IMG/VR virus record: IMGVR_UViG_3300045260_000021 | Span: 1 to 27,086 of that record | Strand: one strand, 5' to 3' | Source: a virus | DNA length: 27,086 nucleotides | Part shown: in pieces, positions 23,565 through 27,086 of the stretch | How positions within the stretch are numbered: the stretch's first letter is position 1 | Layout: every line of letters begins with the position of its first letter | Notes under the pieces: model-generated | What the model saw: the letters and a program-made list of their open reading frames with translations, nothing else | Told to the model about the DNA's origin: nothing | The model's database searches: none | Program-made: the position numbers and the translations under genes

Positions 23565-23600
23565 CCGTCAAGTGAGCTGCAACTCGCTTGACGGATTTTT
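23565..23600. other. 12-bp hairpin in the LuxR-gene leader
   Basis: CCGTCAAGTGAG and CTCGCTTGACGG pair over 12 positions with one G-T pair and a six-base loop. A T tract (23596-23600) follows on the plus strand, so it could end rightward (antisense) transcription. In leftward luxR mRNA the same hairpin would sit in the 5' leader about 30 bases before the start codon. Confidence 0.6.
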
Positions 23601-23617
23601 GGTCTACGGATATGTAT

Positions 23618-23646
23618 ATAATCTACCGTGCGTAAATACTATGCAA
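23618..23646 (-). promoter_or_regulatory. Candidate promoter of the LuxR-type gene
   Basis: Minus strand: TTGCAT (23641-23646), 17-bp spacer, GATTAT (23618-23623). Both boxes are imperfect. A dyad with CTACCG (23623-23628) and CGGTAG (23649-23654) arms spans it, so a bound regulator could block or recruit polymerase. Confidence 0.4.
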
Positions 23647-23666
23647 CGCGGTAGGATCCTATATTA
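23647..23666. promoter_or_regulatory. Lux-box-like palindrome next to the LuxR-gene promoter
   Basis: A perfect 10-bp palindrome TAGGATCCTA (23652-23661) lies just upstream of the -35. Its core resembles the centre of the Vibrio fischeri lux box (TAGGATCGTA in ACCTGTAGGATCGTACAGGT). The centre would be about 45 bases from the predicted transcript start, close to the usual lux-box position. The outer arms do not match. Confidence 0.35.
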
Positions 23667-23694
23667 TGCGGTCGTGCCTATGACCGAGTCCCCG

Positions 23695-23967
23695 TTATAT
23701 TTTTATTAAAAGCATTCTATGTGGCGGACAACATCTATCAAGGCGGCCATCGGCGCGCATTAACGGACAGCCATCCCCTGTTAACATACTGCCGTCAGGC
23801 CTAAGCCGTACGTCTAGCATGTAGTGTTCGGTAGTGATATGTAAATGGAGCGTGCCGGTGAATCTATCGCGCTGTATGCAATCACAAGACGCGGGGGTGG
23901 TTTGGTGTGTGAGTTTTAAGAGTCTATCTATATTTTTCTGTTGTGCAGCGTTTAACGTGATAATCAT
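23695..23967 (-). CDS. Cys-rich hypothetical protein
   Basis: A 90-residue protein with a helical N-terminus (LNAAQQKNIDRLLKLTHQT), a CDC motif near residue 29, a strand pair (TGTLHLHITTEHYMLDVRLRPDGSML), then GCPLMRADGRLDRCCPPHRM. Five Cys and several His could bind metal. A GGGAG site lies about 9 bases before the ATG, which supports a real gene. No family recognised. It lies upstream of, and in the same direction as, the LuxR-type gene, with 158 bases between them. Confidence 0.55.
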   Translation of the reverse strand: MIITLNAAQQKNIDRLLKLTHQTTPASCDCIQRDRFTGTLHLHITTEHYMLDVRLRPDGSMLTGDGCPLMRADGRLDRCCPPHRMLLIKI

Positions 23968-24042
23968 TGGGTGCAGCTCCCAGATAGCCGTCCTTGGCGG
24001 TACAACGTTAACGGTTAGGTGTAGTTGCAGGAATTCACTTAT

Positions 24043-24753
24043 TTAATTACCGTTTGTGAAAATAGCGCCCCCAGTATTAGTGTTTGTAAAATCAGCGTCC
24101 GTAAAATTAGCGTCCGTAAAATTAGCGCCCGTAAAATCAGCGTTCGTAAAATTAGCGCCCGTAAAATTAGCGCCCGTAAAATTAGCGCCCGTAAAATTAG
24201 CGCCGTAGCAGTTGGCATATCGTAAATCAGCGCCCGTAAAATCAGCGCCGGTAAAATTAGCGCCCGTAAAATCAGCGCCGTAGCAGTTGGCATATTGTAA
24301 ATCAGCGCCCGTAAAATTAGCGCCCGTAAAATCAGCGTCGTAGTAGTTGGCATATCGTAAATCAGCGCCCGTAAAATTAGCGCCGGTAAAATTAGCGCCC
24401 GTAAAATCAGCGTCGTAGCAGTTGGCATATCGTAAATCAGCGCCCGTAAAATTAGCGCCGGTAAAATTAGCGCCGGTAAAATCAGCGCCGTAGCAGTTGG
24501 CATGTCGTAAATCAGCGCCCGTAAAATTAGCGCCGGTAAAAATTGCCTCACGTAAATCCATTTTACGAAGCGTTAAACCTGATAAATCCGTATTGGCAAA
24601 ATTAAGATCACGCGCATTAATTTTTTCGTCGAGTTGAGCCTGGCTAAATTTTTTACTGGGTGTACTGGGTGTACCGGGTGCACTAGGGGATACTTCGATA
24701 CCTAGCGCGGTGGTATCACTATAACGCTCATCATTTGATTGTGTGTCGTTCAT
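24043..24753 (-). CDS. Pentapeptide-repeat protein
   Basis: A 236-residue protein. Residues 1-50 are a polar, Ser/Pro-rich tail with a short helix (KKFSQAQLDEKI). From about residue 53 nearly every five residues follow A(D/N)(L/F)xx, mostly ADFTG, ANFTG and ADLRY, through to the end (about 35 repeats), which folds as a right-handed square beta helix. Such helices can mimic DNA and bind gyrase (as in Qnr/MfpA), or act as scaffolds; which applies here is unknown. Several repeats share the longer unit ...ADLRYANCYGADFTGANFTG. GGAG lies about 10 bases before the ATG. Confidence 0.88.
   Translation of the reverse strand: MNDTQSNDERYSDTTALGIEVSPSAPGTPSTPSKKFSQAQLDEKINARDLNFANTDLSGLTLRKMDLREAIFTGANFTGADLRHANCYGADFTGANFTGANFTGADLRYANCYDADFTGANFTGANFTGADLRYANYYDADFTGANFTGADLQYANCYGADFTGANFTGADFTGADLRYANCYGANFTGANFTGANFTGANFTNADFTGANFTDANFTDADFTNTNTGGAIFTNGN
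24205..24514 (-). repeat. Nested superrepeat in the pentapeptide gene
   Basis: The segment GTAGCAGTTGGCATATCGTA (with small changes) recurs at 24205, 24280, 24340, 24415 and 24490, with spacings 75, 60, 75 and 75 bp, all multiples of the 15-bp pentapeptide unit. The regular spacing fits duplication or loss of whole turns. Confidence 0.85.
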
Positions 24754-24769
24754 GTTAAAGGTCTCCAGA

Positions 24770-24961
24770 TTAACAGTTGTTATTGCCAGTGTTGGAAAAT
24801 TTAATGTTGTCAGCGCTAATCTCGGCCGTTTGACGACCTGAGTGCGATAAGAGGATGTAGGTGTAGTGGGCTTTAATGCGTCTTCTATCGTGCAATATCC
24901 AGCCTAAACGCTTTAATACGTCTATTGCGCCTTTCTGGTGGTGGGTCATTATCGTTGTCAT
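24770..24961 (-). CDS. Small hypothetical protein
   Basis: A 63-residue protein, MTTIMTHHQKGAIDVLKRLGWILHDRRRIKAHYTYILLSH..., which looks like one helix plus a strand pair, possibly a very small winged-helix fold, but no family is recognised. GGAG lies about 10 bases before the ATG, in a leader (GGAGACTGCACA) almost the same as that of the primase-helicase gene (GGAGGACTGCAC). The promoter-operator at 24998-25035 lies upstream; it is the first gene of its transcript and the pentapeptide gene follows 16 bases on. Confidence 0.55.
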   Translation of the reverse strand: MTTIMTHHQKGAIDVLKRLGWILHDRRRIKAHYTYILLSHSGRQTAEISADNIKFSNTGNNNC

Positions 24962-24997
24962 TGTGCAGTCTCCGTCGGTTTGCTGAATTACGGGTAT

Positions 24998-25035
24998 ACG
25001 TTATCACGGCTTAATTATGTTAGCAATGTTCTAAC
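24998..25035 (-). promoter_or_regulatory. Promoter with GTTAG-N7-CTAAC operator
   Basis: Minus strand: TTGCTA (25021-25026), 17-bp spacer, TAACGT (24998-25003; weak -10). An inverted repeat GTTAG/CTAAC with a 7-base gap (25019-25035) overlaps the -35. The sequence TTGCTAACATAA...AAGC.GTG is shared with the promoter at 16483, which argues for common control. Confidence 0.5.
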
Positions 25036-25069
25036 CCTGTATTTTTCGAGTTTTAATATCGTATATACA

Positions 25070-25384
25070 CTATTCAATAAATCGTATAAGTGCTTGATTT
25101 ATAACTATAATTTTGCAATATGGATTTTTGATCGATAAATAATCGACGATAAATTTGGGGGTGGAGCCTGCATCTAAGCGCAATAGACGCTCATGTTTTT
25201 TAAGGAGGGGGACATACGCAGCGACTTCATAGGGTTCGGTATTGTGAGGTATACCGGGGGCGTAACGCGCAAAATTCAGCGACACCTTTTTGCCCTCATA
25301 TAGGGTCGCAATTAAGTAGCACCCGTAGCGTCGGACGACAATTGTGTAGTACCCAGTAGCGCATTTTCTAGGCTTTATGTTCAT
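25070..25384 (-). CDS. Hypothetical strand-rich protein
   Basis: A 104-residue basic protein: CATGYYTIVVRRYGCYLIATLYEGKKVSLNFARYAPG gives three or four strands, then PYEVAAYVPLLKKHERLLRLDAG and a C-terminal helix. No family recognised. A CAGG site lies about 9 bases before the ATG, and a TATAAT box sits about 33 bases upstream on the minus strand, although no good -35 was seen. The last leftward gene before the palindrome and iteron region; it may belong to the same control region. Confidence 0.55.
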   Translation of the reverse strand: MNIKPRKCATGYYTIVVRRYGCYLIATLYEGKKVSLNFARYAPGIPHNTEPYEVAAYVPLLKKHERLLRLDAGSTPKFIVDYLSIKNPYCKIIVINQALIRFIE

Positions 25385-25452
25385 AATTTGACCTGTATCA
25401 ATAGTGGATATATCAAATTATAAAAGGGCGGGTGCCTGATTAAAATACATGC

Positions 25453-25540
25453 AATTTAATATATACGAAATTAAAAACAGAATTTTAACTGTATAGATAT
25501 ACAATTAAAATTCTGTTTTTAATTTCGTATATATTAAATT
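25453..25540. repeat. 88-bp near-perfect palindrome
   Basis: The 36 bases at 25453-25488 are the exact reverse complement of 25505-25540. The centre is TGTATA-GA-TATACA, pairing again after one mismatch (C25489 against A25504) and leaving a 2-base centre. The arms are AT-rich with ACAGAATTTTAA inside. Flanking bases do not pair further. It could extrude as a cruciform, or act as a bidirectional terminator since A and T tracts flank an inner stem. Confidence 0.93.
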
Positions 25541-25569
25541 AACTAATTATGTTAGAGGAAAAAGCCGGA

Positions 25570-25944
25570 GTTCGTTGACACTTTTGGGCCGTTCGTTGAC
25601 ACTTTTGGGCCGTTCGTTGACACCAGATTGACACTTTCGAAAAAAAAATTTCCTTATAAATCAATAACTTATTTTATATTATGTAAATGTGTTAATGAAT
25701 TATATATATAGAGTAGTCTGAGAAGTAGTAGTGGTAAGTTGGTTGACCAAACACGCGTTGAGACGCTAAATAGAAAAACCCCGTTCGTTGACACTTCTAT
25801 GCAGAATCAGCCGTAAGTCTTTGATTTATAACGATTTATTTGGTTTTTCGTTCGTTGACAGTTCGTTGACACTTTTGTAAGTCATTGATTTTATTGAAGT
25901 TTTTTTGGCCTAATGTGACTTGGAGTGTCAATCAAGTGTCAATC
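25570..25944. repeat. GTTCGTTGACA iteron array
   Basis: Six exact copies of GTTCGTTGACA begin at 25570, 25591, 25612, 25783, 25850 and 25861. The first two lie in identical 21-bp units (GTTCGTTGACAC plus TTTTGGGCC). A shorter relative, GATTGACACTT, occurs at 25626 and twice inverted (AGTGTCAATC at 25924 and 25935). Spacing of the first three is exactly 21 bp, two helical turns. This arrangement fits binding of one protein to several sites. Confidence 0.9.
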
Positions 25945-25990
25945 TACTTTTTTTAGTTTGCTATTTTCGACGTAAGTTATTGATTTATAA
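25654..25990. repeat. Four copies of TAAGTTATTGATTTATAA
   Basis: An 18-bp sequence occurs inverted at 25654-25671 and, in identical form, direct at 25973-25990. Two variants lie between, at 25814-25831 (TAAGTCTTTGATTTATAA) and 25878-25895 (TAAGTCATTGATTTTATT). The outer pair frames the right half of the iteron array. Confidence 0.85.
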
Positions 25991-26084
25991 GAAAAAAATA
26001 GCATTTTTAGATTTTTCTGCGGTAAAAGCCCCCCGCTGTTGATATACGCGCCATTGCTTGATGCGCACCGGCGCGCTGCTCCCG

Positions 26085-26114
26085 TTGACGCTCCGGCCCC
26101 CTGGCTAATATGAT
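26085..26114 (+). promoter_or_regulatory. Sigma70-type promoter for the right-hand operon
   Basis: TTGACG, 18-bp spacer, TATGAT; both boxes match consensus at five of six positions. A start near 26121 would give a leader of about 35 bases before the GTG at 26155. Confidence 0.65.
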
Positions 26115-26154
26115 ATATCCATTATTAACAGTGGATTGAGCGTAGGGGGTTACA

Positions 26155-26397
26155 GTGTTGTCGGGTGAGCAGATGAGGGCCGCATTAGCGGTTATGCGAT
26201 GGTCGCGAGCGCAGCTAGCCGAGTTGAGCGACGTTAAGGTTGGCACGCTCATGCGGGCGTTAGACGCTGACGGAGTGCCTCCGATGAACGCCCAGTTTTT
26301 AGCAAGCATTCAGCAAGCATTTGAAGCGGGCGACGATAAGGGCAGTATCGAATTTATTTACACGCCGGTACCCGGCATTGTATATCACCAGCGTTAA
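26155..26397 (+). CDS. Small XRE-like helix-turn-helix protein
   Basis: An 80-residue protein: LSGEQMRAALAVMRWSRAQLAELSDVKVGTLMRALDADGVPPMNAQFLASIQQAFEAG then IEFIYTP. This matches the compact HTH type with 'iTgaQiRAARaLLgWsq-eLAe-sgVs--Ti-r-E', usual in phage and plasmid regulators. The GTG at 26155 (or TTG at 26158) is the start, with AGGGGG 5 to 8 bases upstream. It is the first gene behind the strong promoter. It may regulate the adjoining repeat region, but its target is not shown. Confidence 0.68.
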   Translation: MLSGEQMRAALAVMRWSRAQLAELSDVKVGTLMRALDADGVPPMNAQFLASIQQAFEAGDDKGSIEFIYTPVPGIVYHQR

Positions 26398-26400
26398 CCG

Positions 26401-26613
26401 ATGGCCGCTAGAAAACGGCGCCCCAGCATCTCCCCTCTGGGTCGCAAATGCAAACGCCTGTTTTCGCTCACCCCTGAACTCAATTGGGCGCTTGATCAGT
26501 TTGACACGCCCCTGGCGGTTGTTGTTGATGAAGCGCTGTGGGCATGGCTAGATGTTAATGAGCCTGATGCGGCGGAGGCTGCCCGTAAATTACGCGAGGA
26601 CGCCGCCAAATGA
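26401..26613 (+). CDS. Small basic protein, possible regulator
   Basis: A 70-residue protein with a basic N-terminus (MAARKRRPSISPLGRKCKRLFSLTPELN) and an Ala-rich helical C-terminus (DAAEAARKLREDAAK). The middle FDTPLAVVVDEALWAWLDV resembles the helix of small DNA-binding proteins such as ribbon-helix-helix dimers, but the pattern is too short to be sure. It starts 3 bases after the HTH gene, so the two are surely co-transcribed. Confidence 0.55.
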   Translation: MAARKRRPSISPLGRKCKRLFSLTPELNWALDQFDTPLAVVVDEALWAWLDVNEPDAAEAARKLREDAAK

Positions 26614-26708
26614 CCCCTACTGGACGCAACCGCGTAATAAGTACCTCGGCATACCCCCGGTCGTTAAACGCCGTCATACGCGCTGTGATTAGCTCAGAGG
26701 ACCTATTG

Positions 26709-26815
26709 AATATTAGAGATATCTAATATTAGGGGCGTTGTAACCGCCCCGAATACGAGCGGGTATTGCTGCAATATCCGCTCATAACCACACTCCGTTA
26801 TCTTGATAGCGGAGT
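26709..26815. other. Cluster of four inverted repeats before the last gene
   Basis: In order: AATATTAG-N6-CTAATATT (26709-26730); GGGGCG-N7-CGCCCC (26732-26750); a 13-bp arm pair with one G-T pair, GAGCGG ... CCGCTC (26757-26783); and an 11-bp arm pair with one G-T pair, ACTCCG ... CGGAGT (26792-26815). The last two share the same plan of six GC-rich pairs, a wobble, then an AT-rich end. They fit a structured RNA leader or a tandem operator; no T tract for termination follows. Confidence 0.6.
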
Positions 26816-26844
26816 AATACATAAAAACCGCGATTGGAGACTTT

Positions 26845-27086
26845 ATGACAGCCGAACCCGCGTTAAATCCCAAGCATGAAACATGTACCGAAAAAACGAC
26901 ACGTCCACCGCCGGAGGCTATGGATATCAGTATACGCAATGCGCGCAAACTGTACGCCACTATACTCAGAGCCCGCAATGGTTTGCGCGGCGCCATAGAG
27001 CGCAGCAGCTTAGGGGATATTGGTTATTATTTTGGGTGGCTGGATAGTGAGTTAACCAAACTATACGCCGCGTTGCCCGATACTGT
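26845..27086 (+). CDS. Hypothetical protein, 3' end outside window
   Basis: An ORF open at the right edge, 80 residues seen: MTAEPALNPKHETC..., a polar Pro-rich start, then helical MDISIRNARKLYATILRARNGLRGAIERSSLGDIGYYFGWLDSELTKLYAALPD. A GGAG site lies 6 bases before the ATG. Preceded by the hairpin cluster. No family recognised from the part seen. Confidence 0.6.
   Translation, partial: MTAEPALNPKHETCTEKTTRPPPEAMDISIRNARKLYATILRARNGLRGAIERSSLGDIGYYFGWLDSELTKLYAALPDT

Larger units (their letters stand above)
25385..26154. other. Large AT-rich non-coding region, candidate origin / control region
   Basis: No supported gene in 770 bases, the longest gene-free stretch in the window. It holds an 88-bp palindrome, an array of GTTCGTTGACA units, a second family of 18-bp repeats, long A/T runs (especially 25640-25720) and a promoter at its right end. 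Iterons next to an easily melted segment and divergent genes on either side are typical of a plasmid- or phage-type replication origin, or of a multi-operator control region. No initiator gene lies next to it in the window, and no exact DnaA box (TTATCCACA) was found in it. Confidence 0.5.

Noticed and set aside
24025-24551. Repeat spacing that could suggest a CRISPR array, and overlapping ORFs on both strands with ISVRKIS or LILRAL repeats
   Set aside because: The periodicity is in 15-bp steps and is fully explained by the pentapeptide gene; other frames are its shadows.
25490-25503. Protelomerase-type telomere resolution site at the centre of the palindrome
   Set aside because: Known sites have perfect centres; here the central GA is not self-complementary and no protelomerase gene is in the window. 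Kept only as an alternative in the finding.
26007-26309. Minus-strand ORF of 100 residues
   Set aside because: Antisense to the HTH gene and its promoter, without ribosome site or recognisable fold.
26685-26730. tRNA-like stretch (GATTAGCTCAGAGG) before the hairpin cluster
   Set aside because: No closing D stem, no anticodon stem and no T arm at the required distances.

Overview
The window is a contiguous piece of a tailed-phage (or prophage / phage-plasmid) genome. The virion genes are P22-like (short-tailed, Podoviridae-type morphology) and the Shine-Dalgarno sites are strong, so the host is most likely a Gram-negative, probably gammaproteobacterial, bacterium. The host genus cannot be read from the sequence. 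No host housekeeping gene, tRNA, rRNA or CRISPR array was seen. Terminase, portal, scaffold, lysis genes, integrase and a CI-type repressor are not in the window.

Layout. (1) 1-9935, plus strand: late virion operon in the order of P22 genes 5-4-10-(fibre/needle slot)-14-7-20-16: coat protein C-terminus, a terminator, a small head protein, a gp4-like tail accessory protein with an extra beta domain, a gp10-like hub, a fibre block, a gp14-like protein, then three or four DNA-ejection proteins. One of the ejection proteins carries a peptidase S74 intramolecular chaperone. Most junctions overlap (TAATG, TGATG, GTGA), so translation is coupled. (2) 10006-10307: two tiny plus-strand ORFs. (3) 10310-13617, minus strand: early operon with SNF2-type helicase, winged-helix protein, a tiny membrane protein ending in (DYD)n, a small Cys/His protein, VRR-NUC nuclease and dimeric dUTPase. 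(4) 13631-13678: two face-to-face divergent promoters. (5) 13690-22124, plus strand: replication module with an RHH protein, a DUF2800-type RecB-like nuclease, a presumed ssDNA-binding protein, four small ORFs, a family A DNA polymerase with proofreading domain, and a VapE/P4-type primase-helicase. (6) 22200-25384, minus strand: accessory block with a secreted protein, a LuxR-type regulator, a Cys-rich protein, a pentapeptide-repeat protein and two small ORFs. (7) 25385-26154: non-coding, AT-rich, with an 88-bp near-perfect palindrome and an array of GTTCGTTGACA iterons, a candidate replication or control origin. (8) 26155-27086, plus strand: small HTH and other regulator-like genes behind a good sigma70-type promoter, with a cluster of hairpins before the last, truncated gene.

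How it may work together (inference). The helicase, nucleases, SSB-like protein, polymerase and primase-helicase form a largely self-sufficient replication and recombination set, and the iteron region may be its origin. A repeated element (GTTAG-N7-CTAAC, overlapping promoters of the form TTGCTAACATAA) occurs at or near three transcription starts and may tie early modules to one regulator. A LuxR-family receptor-like protein, with a lux-box-like palindrome at its own promoter and a secreted protein next to it, suggests that the phage senses a chemical signal and sets its life cycle or a host-surface trait accordingly. The LuxR protein has no tryptophan at all, so its ligand is unlikely to be bound in the usual acyl-homoserine-lactone way.
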